From positions 70,700 through 134,699 of the forward strand of contig URVC01000002.1 of assembly GCA_900551245.1 (NCBI GenBank): 64,000 nucleotides of DNA, read 5' to 3'. The position numbers were made by a program, and so were the translations under genes. The notes under the pieces are model-generated. The model was not told where the DNA came from. It saw only the letters and a list, made by a program, of their open reading frames with translations, and did no database searches. This stretch comes from an uncultured bacterium (GTDB taxonomy: Bacteria; Verrucomicrobiota; Lentisphaeria; Victivallales; Victivallaceae). Positions 32,807 through 41,179 of the stretch are shown one piece after another. How positions within the stretch are numbered: the stretch's first letter is position 1; every line of letters begins with the position of its first letter.

Positions 32807-34595
32807 GGGAGTCCACCGGTGGAATCAGCATGTTGCGCCGGAACTCCTCCCGCGGGAGGAAGGGGGCGAGATCTTCGAGCGGGCAGGAGACCATGGAGCC
32901 GTCCGGAAGCAGTTTTGAGGCAGCCTTGGGGCCGAGCTGCTCGAGCGGGTCGGTCAGCACCTCGCAGAAGACCGGGCCCGCCATCGCCAGAATTTCCGGT
33001 ACGAGCTGTTCGGCTTCGCGGTTGTTGCACAGCCGGAACGTGGGCCAGCCGTACGCCGCCGCGAGCCGGCAGAGGTCGGGGAGCACGACGCCGGAACCGG
33101 GGTCGGAACCGATTCTTTCGCCACCGAAAAAGGCGTTCTGGGTCAGCTTGATGGAGAGGTATCCATCGTTGTTGTAGACGAAAAGCTTCAGCGGAAGCCG
33201 GAGGTTGAGAACCGTCTGGAGCTCCTGAAGATTCATCTGAATGCTGCCGTCGCCGGTGAGGCAGATGACGTTGCGGCCGCCTCCGGCGAGCGCCGCCCCG
33301 ATGGCCGCGGGGAGCCCGTACCCCATCGATGCACAGCCGACGTTGGCGAACATGCGCATCCCCGGTTTGAGCGGCATGACCTGAAAGGTGCTGGTGTAGG
33401 CGGTGCCGTTGCCGGTGACGATGATCTCATCTCCGCGACAGGCATTGCCGATGATCTCCGGCAGGACGTAGCTGGAGACCCGGTCGGTCCGGGCACGGTG
33501 CTCAGGGAGGACGACCGGATAGTCGCGCCGGACGCGCCGGCAGTAGGCGAGCCACTCCTCGTTCGGCGGCAGTTCCGGAAGTTCCGCCGCAAGCGAGGTG
33601 AGAAACTCCCCGGCGTCGGCCGGAATGGCGCAGTCGACCCGGAAGGTCGGTTTCGCCATCTCCGCCGGATCGGCGTCGACCATCACCCGGTACGCTTCGC
33701 GGGCGAGCTCCTTCCAGTCGTATCCGATGATCCGGAGGCTCATCCGGGTGCCGATGACCAGCAGAAGATCGGCGTTCTGCAGAATGAAGTTGGCGCCCCG
33801 CTCCCCGAGAATGCCGGGGCGGCCGAAGAAGACCGGGGAGTCCGACGGCAGAAGATCGATTCCGGAGAGGGTGGTCAGCACGGGAACATGCAGTTGTGCC
33901 ATGAGCTTGCGGAACTTTTCGCGCGCTCCGGCGAGCGTCACTCCGTTCCCGGCGACGATGACCGGACGGCGGGCCGTCCGGAGCCGTTCGACCGCCTCCC
34001 GGAGCAGGGCATGATCCGGTGCCTGTCTTGCCGGGACGGGCTCCGCTCCCGGCCGGAGGGTGTCCGGCAGTTCCGCCGCCTGAATGTCCAGCGGCACGTC
34101 GATCCAGACCGGTCCCGGACGGCCCGAGCGGCACTCCTCCCAGGCCCGGTCCAGAACCGGAACGATCTCCTCCGGCCGGCGGACCATCACCGCGTATTTG
34201 GTGAGCGGGCGGACGATGTCGATGATGTTGATCTCCTGATCGCCGAGCTGGCGCAGGTGGATTCCGGGCGCCGCTTCGATCGTGGTGGCGCGCTTCACCT
34301 GCCCGGAGATCACCAGCATCGGGATGGAGTCGACCCACGCGCCCAGCACTCCGGTCAGCGCATTGGTGCCGCCGGGGCCGGTGGTGACGCTGACGATCCC
34401 GGGTGAGCCGGCGATTCTGGCGTACCCTTCGGCCGCCATGGCACAGGCCTGTTCATGCAGACAGCAGATGTAGCGGAGGCGTTTCTCCCGGCGCAGCGCG
34501 TCGTTGAGGTGCATCGCGCCGCCGCCGGTGACCAGAAAGACGTGCTTTGCACCGCGGTCGGCCAGAGTGCGGAAAATGTAATCGGCAACTCTCAT
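32796..34595 (-). CDS. Thiamine diphosphate-dependent enzyme, acetolactate-synthase-like, YerE candidate
   Basis: The 599-residue protein has three ThDP-enzyme domains. The N-terminal part has the conserved Glu in CLHEQACAMAAEGYAR near residue 49 and GPGGTNALTG. The middle domain has VIAGNGVTLAG. The C-terminal pyrophosphate part has GDGSIQMNLQEL...NNDGY. It is of acetolactate synthase type, but it lies between a CDP-sugar 3-dehydrase and an SDR instead of with ilv genes. In Yersinia, YerE is a homologue that transfers a two-carbon unit from pyruvate to C4 of CDP-4-keto-3,6-dideoxyglucose. That role fits the neighbourhood but is an inference. It starts 6 nt after the dehydrase stop. Confidence 0.82.
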   Translation of the reverse strand: MRVADYIFRTLADRGAKHVFLVTGGGAMHLNDALRREKRLRYICCLHEQACAMAAEGYARIAGSPGIVSVTTGPGGTNALTGVLGAWVDSIPMLVISGQVKRATTIEAAPGIHLRQLGDQEINIIDIVRPLTKYAVMVRRPEEIVPVLDRAWEECRSGRPGPVWIDVPLDIQAAELPDTLRPGAEPVPARQAPDHALLREAVERLRTARRPVIVAGNGVTLAGAREKFRKLMAQLHVPVLTTLSGIDLLPSDSPVFFGRPGILGERGANFILQNADLLLVIGTRMSLRIIGYDWKELAREAYRVMVDADPAEMAKPTFRVDCAIPADAGEFLTSLAAELPELPPNEEWLAYCRRVRRDYPVVLPEHRARTDRVSSYVLPEIIGNACRGDEIIVTGNGTAYTSTFQVMPLKPGMRMFANVGCASMGYGLPAAIGAALAGGGRNVICLTGDGSIQMNLQELQTVLNLRLPLKLFVYNNDGYLSIKLTQNAFFGGERIGSDPGSGVVLPDLCRLAAAYGWPTFRLCNNREAEQLVPEILAMAGPVFCEVLTDPLEQLGPKAASKLLPDGSMVSCPLEDLAPFLPREEFRRNMLIPPVDSHEM

Positions 34596-34601
34596 CGTTC
34601 C

Positions 34602-35936
34602 TCACTTCCGTTTGCAGAAATTCCGGATGGTTTCGGCCATGTAGGCGAGTTTTTCCTCCGTCATGCCCGGATAGAGGCCGATCCAGAAGGCGTCGTTCAT
34701 GATCCGGTCGGTGGCGGTGAGCTCGCCGACGATCCGGTACTCCTTCCCTTCGGTGAGCGGCTCGAAACAGGGGTGGCAGGTCAGGTTCCCGGCGAAGAGG
34801 TTGCGGGTCTGAATCCGGTGCTCCTCAAGGTGGCGCGTAAGATCGGTGCGGGTGAACTTCACGCCGGGCGCCAGCGTGATCAGAAAGCCGAACCACGAGG
34901 GATCGCTCTCCGGATAGCTGCGGCACAGCTCCAGCTCCGGCAGGTCGCTCAGCGCCTCGAAAAGAAAGCGGAAGTTCCGCCTCCGCTCCTCCCCGAACTC
35001 CGGCAGCTTCTCCAGCTGCGCGCAGCCGACCGCCGCCTGCATGTCGCTCACCTTGAGGTTGTAGCCGAACCGGCTGTAGACATATTTGTGGTCGTACCCG
35101 GCCGGAAGTTTGCCAAATTTGCCGGTGAAGCGGCGCCCGCAGACCCCGTCTTCGCCGGAGTTGCACCGGCAGTCGCGCCCCCAGTCGCGCAACGAGCGGG
35201 CAATCCGGTAAAGCTGTGGATTGTCGGTGTAGAGCGCCCCCCCTTCGCCGGTGGTCATGTGGTGCGGCGGGTAGAAACTCGACGTGCCGATGTCCCCCCA
35301 GGTGCCGGTGAGACGCCCGGCAAAGCGGGAGCCGAGGGCGTCGCAGTTGTCTTCGATCAGCCAGAGGCGGTACTTGTCGCAGAAGGCGCGGACCGCGTTC
35401 AGTTCAAAGGGGTTGCCGAGCGTGTGGGCGAGCATCACCGCGCGGGTCCGGTCCGACCGGGCCTCCTCCAGACGCGAGACGTCGATGTTGGCGGTCTCCG
35501 GTTCGACGTCGACGAAGACCGGCACCGCTCCGTACTGGAGCAACGGCGAGACCGTGGTCGGAAACCCGGCGGCGACGGTGATCACCTCGTCGCCGCGGGC
35601 GATCCGCCGCTCCCCGAGCTCCGGAGCGGTCAGCGTCATGAAGGCGAGCAGATTGGCCGAGGAGCCGGAGTTCACCAGCAGGGCGGAGTGTATGCCGAGG
35701 TACTCCGCCAGTCTCCGTTCGAACTCCCGGGTGTAACGCCCGGAGGTGAGCCAGAACTCCAATGCGGAATCGACCAGATTGACCATTTCGCGCTCGTCGA
35801 AGACCCGTCCGCCGTAGTTGAGATAGGTGACGCCCGGTTCAAACGGCGCGTTCTGCGCCGGAGCGTGAACCAGTTGGTAATATTCCCGAACCTTCTCGAG
35901 AATTTCATCGTGAAGCTGCTGTTGCTGTGAAGTCAT
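34602..35936 (-). CDS. rfbH: CDP-4-keto-6-deoxy-D-glucose 3-dehydrase (RfbH/E1-like)
   Basis: The 444-residue protein has the aminotransferase fold of PMP-dependent 3-dehydrases that remove the C3 hydroxyl of CDP-4-keto-6-deoxyglucose. In place of the usual PLP lysine it has His in FYPPHHMTTGEGGALY, the E1 hallmark. The E1 [2Fe-2S] cysteines appear as CRC-x7-C in DCRCNSGEDGVCG, with a further Cys upstream. GSSANLLAFM is the cofactor phosphate site. Its ATG overlaps the stop codon of the cytidylyltransferase gene (ATGA); an in-frame start 87 nt earlier inside that gene was rejected. The E3-type reductase partner is not in the window. Confidence 0.93.
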   Translation of the reverse strand: MTSQQQQLHDEILEKVREYYQLVHAPAQNAPFEPGVTYLNYGGRVFDEREMVNLVDSALEFWLTSGRYTREFERRLAEYLGIHSALLVNSGSSANLLAFMTLTAPELGERRIARGDEVITVAAGFPTTVSPLLQYGAVPVFVDVEPETANIDVSRLEEARSDRTRAVMLAHTLGNPFELNAVRAFCDKYRLWLIEDNCDALGSRFAGRLTGTWGDIGTSSFYPPHHMTTGEGGALYTDNPQLYRIARSLRDWGRDCRCNSGEDGVCGRRFTGKFGKLPAGYDHKYVYSRFGYNLKVSDMQAAVGCAQLEKLPEFGEERRRNFRFLFEALSDLPELELCRSYPESDPSWFGFLITLAPGVKFTRTDLTRHLEEHRIQTRNLFAGNLTCHPCFEPLTEGKEYRIVGELTATDRIMNDAFWIGLYPGMTEEKLAYMAETIRNFCKRK

Positions 35937-36751
35937 GCGTGTTTCCAGAATTTTGTCCAGGGGGCGCGGCCGGTCTCCCAGAGGTGGTTGAGCAGGGCAT
36001 ACTCCCGCGGGGTGTCCATGCACTGCCAGAACGATTCATGGCGGTAGGCGGCGATATTGCCCTCCTGCGCCGCTTCGTACATCGGACGCTGTTCAAGGAA
36101 CGCATCGTCTCCGGTGAGATGGCGCTTGACGAACTCCCGCTTCATCACCATGAAGCCGCCGTTGATGAAGCCGCCGGCCTGAACCGGTTTCTCTTCAAAG
36201 TTCGATACCGTGTCGCCGCTGATCTGCATTTCGCCGAAGCGCCCCTCCGGATGCACCGCCGAAACGGTCAGAAGTTTTCCCTCCCGGCGGTGCAGGGCGA
36301 GCAACGCCGCAAGATCAATGTCGGCAACACCATCGCCGTAGGTGAGGAAGAACTCCGGCTCTTCCGGGCGCAGATATTTCGCCGCGATGGCGACACGGCC
36401 GCCGGTTTTCGTATCGATGCCGGTGTCGGCCAGCGTCACCTCCCACCCCTCTTCGGGAATGTTGTCGTGAAACCGGACCTGGTTGGCGCTGCTGCCGAGC
36501 GTGATCGTCACGTCCGACCGGTGGGCGTGAAAGTTCATGAAATAGTCGATGAAACATTCCCGCTTGTAGCCGAGGCAGAGGATGAAGCGGCGGACGCCGA
36601 AGGCCGCGTAGATGTGCATGATGTGCCAGAGAATCGGCTGTTCGCCGATCGGCACCATCGGTTTGGGGAGCAGTTCGGTGACATCCCGCAGCCGGGTGCC
36701 CCTGCCGCCGCAGAGAATCATTGCCGGCGGCATGACAGAGGTTTCATTCAT
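35933..36751 (-). CDS. rfbF: Glucose-1-phosphate cytidylyltransferase
   Basis: The 272-residue nucleotidyltransferase makes CDP-glucose from CTP and glucose 1-phosphate. The nucleotide-binding segment is CGGRGTRLRDVTELLPKPM, with a Lys after LLP, and FLTYGDGVADID is the CDP-sugar-specific metal and nucleotide motif. EEKPVQAGGFINGGFMV and FWQCMDTPREY complete the family pattern. AAGGAGG precedes the ATG. It begins only 12 nt after the kinase gene and leads rfbH, the ThDP enzyme and the SDR in an operon that lacks CDP-glucose 4,6-dehydratase. Confidence 0.94.
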   Translation of the reverse strand: MNETSVMPPAMILCGGRGTRLRDVTELLPKPMVPIGEQPILWHIMHIYAAFGVRRFILCLGYKRECFIDYFMNFHAHRSDVTITLGSSANQVRFHDNIPEEGWEVTLADTGIDTKTGGRVAIAAKYLRPEEPEFFLTYGDGVADIDLAALLALHRREGKLLTVSAVHPEGRFGEMQISGDTVSNFEEKPVQAGGFINGGFMVMKREFVKRHLTGDDAFLEQRPMYEAAQEGNIAAYRHESFWQCMDTPREYALLNHLWETGRAPWTKFWKHA

Positions 36752-36763
36752 CGAGGGACCTCC

Positions 36764-38875
36764 TTATTCCTTGTGTTCGTGAGTGGCCATGGTTTCACAT
36801 TCAATCAGCTGGATCAGCAACCCGTTGACCAGATTGACGCTGTCGCCGGAGACGAAGTAGGTCTTGCCGCCGATTTCGGTTTCGAACTGGAGGAGCTGGT
36901 TTTCCTGAAGCCGGTCGGCCAGTTCGAGCACCTCGTCGGCGGAGAGGGGACCGGGCAGCGGTTCCCCCGGTGCCGCCACGGCAAATTTCCGGTTCTGCAC
37001 GGTCACGACGGAGCGATGGCTGTCGACAAAATAGAGCTCATGCGCCGGATCGAGGGTGTTTGCCCGGAGCAGCGGCTGAAGAATGCGTTCGAACCGCAGT
37101 TCGAATCCGGCGGTGCCGAGAAACTCCCCGGCGGGCGTGTACAACGGATAGCGGCAGTAGATCCGGTATTTGCCGATGTTGCCGGCATAGGGAGCGGACC
37201 AGATGATTTTCCGGTCTTTGCCGGTGTCGCCGATCTGCTTCCAGAGCTCGACGGCGGCCGGCGAGGCGGGATCCTCGTAGGAACCGGGGTAGCTGTAGCG
37301 GACGTTGTTCGCCCACTGCACCAGCAGCCGCTGGATCATCGTGCCCTGTTTCAGCAGCAGCCGTCTGCCGCCGCGGCTCTCGTTGATGTCGTGGCTGGCG
37401 AGATCGTAGGAGAGAATCTTGCTGCAGATATCGACAAACTGCTTCGCCCCGAGCGGACGCAACTGGACGCCGTTCGGAGGATCGGCGGGGAGCCGGACCA
37501 TGTAGTCGAGATTGATCGGGTAACTGTAGGAGGCGGCGCGGACCATCCCCGGCGGAGAGGTTTCCGGCGAGCGGAACGCGCTGTTGTCGTAGAACCTGGA
37601 ATTCTGTTCGACCGGCTCCTGCATGTCCTCGATGAGGTTGTCCGCAAAGAGCAGCAGCTGAGCCTGCACCAGCACGAAGTTGTGCGCCACCGCCGCGGCG
37701 AGGTCGTCGGTGTAGGACTGCAGCTGCAGCCGGTGCGTCAGATTGGCGCTGCGCTCCTGCTCGAGCCGGTTGGCGTGGTCGTAGACCAGAAAGAGCCATC
37801 CGCAGAGCGCGAGGAAGAGCGCGCCGACGATCAGGATGGTCTTGATCCGGTTGCGGTAGATTATCCGGAAAAGTTTCTGCACCGGATTGTCCGGCGCCGC
37901 CGAAACCTCCTCGTCGTAAATGAGGTGGCGGACGTCGTCGGCGAGCTCCCGGACGCTGCCGTACCGCTGGGCCGGATCCGGGTGAACCGCTTTGGCGATG
38001 ATTGCGCGCGCCGCCCGGGAGATCTTCACCGCCGGCAGGTAGTGCTGGCAGTGTTCCACCTCGGAAATGCTGCAGCGGGTGAGATTGCCCACTTCGGAGC
38101 CGTCGCTCACGCCCCGGCGCAGCGTCACCATTTCAAAGAGCACCATACCGAGGGAGTAGACGTCGATCTGCGGCGTCACCAGCCGCGTGCGGAGAAACTC
38201 CGGCGGCAGGTAGTTGGGCGTGCCGTTGAGCCGCTCCGGAACCGAACCGGCGAGCCGGGCGCATCCCCAGTCCATCACGTAGACTTCGCCGTACTGGCCG
38301 AGCAGGATGTTTTCCGGCTTGATGTCGCCGTGGACGATCTTCCGGCTGTGACAGTAGTCGATCACCTCGCAGATCTTGAGAAAATATTCCAGCCGGGAGG
38401 CGAGCGCAAGATGTTCTTCGCGGGAGCTTACGGTGTGGTTGTCGTAGGAAGCGCGGAGCTTGACGATGAAGCTGTTGAGCGAAGAGCCGTTGATGAGCTT
38501 CATCGCCACCTGCCAGTAGCCGTCTTCGCCCTGCGCCATCGCGTAGACCGGCACGATCGAAGGGTGGTCGAGCCGGGCGTTGAGGCGGCACTCCTCGATG
38601 AAGGCGCGGACCGCCCCCGGGTCGTCGCGGAATTTCGCGTTGAGCGTCTTGACCGCCACCACCCGGTCGAAGAGTGTGTCCTTGGCCTTGCTCACTTCGC
38701 CGACGCCGCCGGAAGCGAAGGAGCAGATGAATTGAAACCGTTCTGCAAACGAGGGATCCCGATTTTCCGGCAGCGCTCCGGAATCCGGGAAGAACGCTTC
38801 GGATTTCTTCTCCAGGACGACCGTCACATCCATCTCCGCGTCGGTCTGCCTGTCTTCTGTTCTCTTCTCCTCCAT
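36764..38875 (-). CDS. Transmembrane Ser/Thr protein kinase with extracytoplasmic Cache-like sensor
   Basis: The 703-residue protein has a cytoplasmic Hanks-type kinase domain at about residues 50-330: VVAVKTLN supplies the ATP Lys, IVHGDIKPENILL is the catalytic loop (HGD in place of HRD) and MDWGCARL replaces DFG, as in many planctomycete kinases. A single membrane helix at about 342-364 (TILIVGALFLALCGWLFLV) follows. About 320 extracytoplasmic residues come next, with RYPLYTPAGEFLGTAGFELRFERILQPLL typical of Cache/PAS-like sensor domains. AAGGAGG lies 5 nt before the ATG. The stop is 12 nt from rfbF, so it is probably co-transcribed with the CDP-sugar genes. Its substrate is unknown. Confidence 0.88.
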   Translation of the reverse strand: MEEKRTEDRQTDAEMDVTVVLEKKSEAFFPDSGALPENRDPSFAERFQFICSFASGGVGEVSKAKDTLFDRVVAVKTLNAKFRDDPGAVRAFIEECRLNARLDHPSIVPVYAMAQGEDGYWQVAMKLINGSSLNSFIVKLRASYDNHTVSSREEHLALASRLEYFLKICEVIDYCHSRKIVHGDIKPENILLGQYGEVYVMDWGCARLAGSVPERLNGTPNYLPPEFLRTRLVTPQIDVYSLGMVLFEMVTLRRGVSDGSEVGNLTRCSISEVEHCQHYLPAVKISRAARAIIAKAVHPDPAQRYGSVRELADDVRHLIYDEEVSAAPDNPVQKLFRIIYRNRIKTILIVGALFLALCGWLFLVYDHANRLEQERSANLTHRLQLQSYTDDLAAAVAHNFVLVQAQLLLFADNLIEDMQEPVEQNSRFYDNSAFRSPETSPPGMVRAASYSYPINLDYMVRLPADPPNGVQLRPLGAKQFVDICSKILSYDLASHDINESRGGRRLLLKQGTMIQRLLVQWANNVRYSYPGSYEDPASPAAVELWKQIGDTGKDRKIIWSAPYAGNIGKYRIYCRYPLYTPAGEFLGTAGFELRFERILQPLLRANTLDPAHELYFVDSHRSVVTVQNRKFAVAAPGEPLPGPLSADEVLELADRLQENQLLQFETEIGGKTYFVSGDSVNLVNGLLIQLIECETMATHEHKE

Positions 38876-38975
38876 GGCGGCCTCCTTGCAAACGCTCCTC
38901 CTGCCCCGTTCCGGGTACAGCTGTCCTCCTCTGTTTCCGTAAAGTGTTCCGCGCCGGCGGCCGGATTGCAGCAGT

Positions 38976-40580
38976 TCAGAACCCGAGGTTGACGCCGATC
39001 GCCTGAAGGAAGACGAACATGATCACCACCGGGGCGAGAAAACGAACCAGCAGCCCCCACAGGGTCATCACTGTGAGCCCGTGGTTGCGCGAAGTGCGGT
39101 AAAGGGGTTCCCCGCGGAAGCCGGAGAGCGAGGTGATCAGGTTTTCATCCACCTCCGGCCCGGCGCCGCGCCGGAGTTCCCGCCCCGCTTTGCGGGCGGT
39201 CCAGATCCAGCCGACGAAGATCGCGGTCAGCATGCCGGCGATGGGCAGCATCCAGTTGCTGGTCACCTTGTCGAGCAGATCGAACCAGCTGCCGCAGAGC
39301 GCGATGTTTTCCGGCAGGAAGATGGCGGAGAGCGCCTGATGCACGCCGGGAATGCTGTTCCAGTCGCCGACGCTGACGCAGGCGAGACAGCCCAGCCCGC
39401 CGATCGCGACAAAGCAGAGCAGAACCGCCACTTTGCGGCTCATGTGAAACTGGTCGATCAGGAAGGTCACGCCGCTCTCGAGCAGCGCCGCCGCGCTGGT
39501 CAGCGCCGCGATGGTCAGCATCAGGAAGAAGAGCCCCGCCCAGAGCCAGCCCATGCCGCCGGGAAAGTTGTTGAAGGTCGCCGGCAGAACGTTGAAGATC
39601 AGACTCGGCCCCGCCGCCGGATCGAACCCCATGGCGAACACCGCCGGAAAGATCGCCAGCCCCGCCAGAATCGCCACGCCGGTGTCGAGCACGATCACCC
39701 AGAGCGAGGCGCTGAAGATGTTTCTGTCGCGGCTGAGGTAGCTGCCGTAGGTGATGGTGATGCCCATCCCGAGGCTGAGGGTGTAGAAGGAGTGGCCGAG
39801 CGCTTCGAGCGCTCCTGCCGTGCTGAGTTTGGAGAAGTCCGGCGTCAGGAAGAAGGCGACGCCGTTCTCCGCTCCCGGCAGGGTGAGGCTGCGGAACACC
39901 AGGGCGACCAGCAGCAGAAAGAGCGCCGGCATCAGGATCTTCGACCACCGTTCGATGCCGTTGCGGATTCCTCCCCAGACCATCAGCGCCGAGGCGCCGA
40001 AGAAGACCAGGTGCCAGAGGACCACCCGCCCCGGGGAGTGGATGAAGCTGCCGAACGCATTTCCCGCGGCTTCGACGCTGTTGAAGTGCAGTCCGCCGGT
40101 GAAGGCCTTGACCGTGTATTCGACGATCCAGCCGCCGACGACCGAGTAGTAGGAGAGGATCAGCATCGCGGTAATCAGCGAGAAGAGCCCGACCGCGGCG
40201 AACCCCATCGTGAGCATCATGACCGCCGCGATGGCGGCGATGACGGCGAAGCCGAAGCTCCCGGAGCAGGAGAGCAGCAGTGCCGCCGCCAGCAGGAATC
40301 CGCCGATGATATCCGCAAACCGGGAGCGGCGGAGCTGAAGCGCCTTGAAGGCGCCGTAGGGATTCTTTCTGGTCCGCCGGCCGATGACGATTTCGCAGAG
40401 CATGACCGGCATGCCGACCAGGAGGATGCAGAAGAGGTAGACGAGCACGAAGGCGCCGCCGCCGTTCAATCCGGTGATATAGGGGAATTTCCAGACATTC
40501 CCGAGCCCGACCGCGGAACCTGCGATCGCTAGAATGAATCCGATCGAGCTGCCCCAGCTCTCTCTCTTTTGCGTTTCCAT
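38976..40580 (-). CDS. Sodium-dependent symporter, neurotransmitter:sodium symporter family
   Basis: The 534-residue membrane protein has 11-12 predicted helices. The N-terminal signature SWGSSIGFILAIAGSAVGLGNVWKFPYITGLNGGGAFVLVYL is the NSS family's first helix region with the unwound substrate and Na+ site. Similar bacterial proteins import amino acids such as tryptophan, tyrosine or leucine; the substrate here is unknown. The start at 40580 has AAAGGAG 6 nt upstream and removes a nine-residue extension. The gene ends 100 nt before the kinase and may be the first gene of that transcript. Confidence 0.93.
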   Translation of the reverse strand: METQKRESWGSSIGFILAIAGSAVGLGNVWKFPYITGLNGGGAFVLVYLFCILLVGMPVMLCEIVIGRRTRKNPYGAFKALQLRRSRFADIIGGFLLAAALLLSCSGSFGFAVIAAIAAVMMLTMGFAAVGLFSLITAMLILSYYSVVGGWIVEYTVKAFTGGLHFNSVEAAGNAFGSFIHSPGRVVLWHLVFFGASALMVWGGIRNGIERWSKILMPALFLLLVALVFRSLTLPGAENGVAFFLTPDFSKLSTAGALEALGHSFYTLSLGMGITITYGSYLSRDRNIFSASLWVIVLDTGVAILAGLAIFPAVFAMGFDPAAGPSLIFNVLPATFNNFPGGMGWLWAGLFFLMLTIAALTSAAALLESGVTFLIDQFHMSRKVAVLLCFVAIGGLGCLACVSVGDWNSIPGVHQALSAIFLPENIALCGSWFDLLDKVTSNWMLPIAGMLTAIFVGWIWTARKAGRELRRGAGPEVDENLITSLSGFRGEPLYRTSRNHGLTVMTLWGLLVRFLAPVVIMFVFLQAIGVNLGF

Positions 40581-40648
40581 GGAACTCCTTTCCCGGGAAT
40601 TATTCACACATTCATCTCTTTACTGTACCAGCGGGAAGCGTTTTTTTC

Positions 40649-40672
40649 AACCGCGGAACGGTTTTTTCCGCG
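40649..40672. promoter_or_regulatory. Two mutually exclusive hairpins between divergent genes
   Basis: AACCG-CGGAA-CGGTT (40649-40663) followed by TTTT could form one hairpin, while CGCGGAA and TTCCGCG (40652-40672) form another that shares its bases. It may be an attenuator-like or operator element between the symporter and thioesterase genes; no regulator is known. Confidence 0.3.
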
Positions 40673-40678
40673 CATTCC

Positions 40679-40707
40679 TTGTGAAAAAATGAATTGCGGG
40701 TTATATT
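40679..40707 (+). promoter_or_regulatory. Predicted sigma-70 promoter of the thioesterase-copA pair
   Basis: TTGTGA (40679-40684), a 17-nt spacer and TATATT (40702-40707) form a promoter 44 nt upstream of the thioesterase start. Confidence 0.55.
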
Positions 40708-40750
40708 ATCCACTGCTTTCGAGGGGGATCTGTTTCATGGAGGCGCACGT

Positions 40751-41158
40751 ATGGATTTCGAAGCACTGAGGGAGCGGCTCAACCGCAATGACCGGTTCTG
40801 CCGCATGAACGGGATACACCTTACGGTCATCCGTTCCGGTTACGCCGAGGCGGAGCTGGAGATCACTCCGGACAAACTCAACGGACTGGATCTCGTGCAG
40901 GGCGGGGCGATTTTCACACTCGCGGATCTCGCTTTCGCCGGCGCCGCCAATTCCGGCGGAATTCCGACGGTGTCGGCGTCGGTCAATCTCTCCTTCATCC
41001 GGCCGGGCACCGGCACGAAGTTGCGGGCGGTGGCCTCCGAGGTGAGCCGCGGCCGCCGCACCGGCGTCTACAGTGTCCAGGTGTTCGACGGAGCCGGGAA
41101 GATCGTCGCGCACGGCTCGATCACCGGATTCGCCTTCGAACCGCGCCCGACCGCGTAA
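40751..41158 (+). CDS. PaaI-family hotdog thioesterase
   Basis: The 135-residue protein has the PaaI/hotdog pattern: NRNDRFCRMNGIHL, then LNGLDLVQGGAIFTLADLAFAGAANS (the HGG position is QGG here) and TKLRAVASEVSRGRRTGVYSVQV. It would hydrolyse an aryl- or acyl-CoA. GGAGG lies 7 nt before the ATG at 40751. The copper ATPase gene starts 21 nt downstream; a functional link between the two is not evident. The substitution of His by Gln in the active-site loop is a point to note. Confidence 0.85.
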   Translation: MDFEALRERLNRNDRFCRMNGIHLTVIRSGYAEAELEITPDKLNGLDLVQGGAIFTLADLAFAGAANSGGIPTVSASVNLSFIRPGTGTKLRAVASEVSRGRRTGVYSVQVFDGAGKIVAHGSITGFAFEPRPTA

Positions 41159-41179
41159 CTGCAAGAAGGAGCTTGTTGC

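Noticed and set aside
32796..34595. Branched-chain amino acid acetolactate synthase (ilvB/ilvI)
   Set aside because: No ilvH/ilvN or ilvC gene is adjacent; the overlap and spacing tie it to CDP-sugar genes. The fold assignment remains.
35927..38992. Plus-strand frame of 1021 codons antisense to rfbF and the kinase
   Set aside because: Both minus-strand genes have clear motifs and ribosome-binding sites; the plus frame is a GC-skew artefact.
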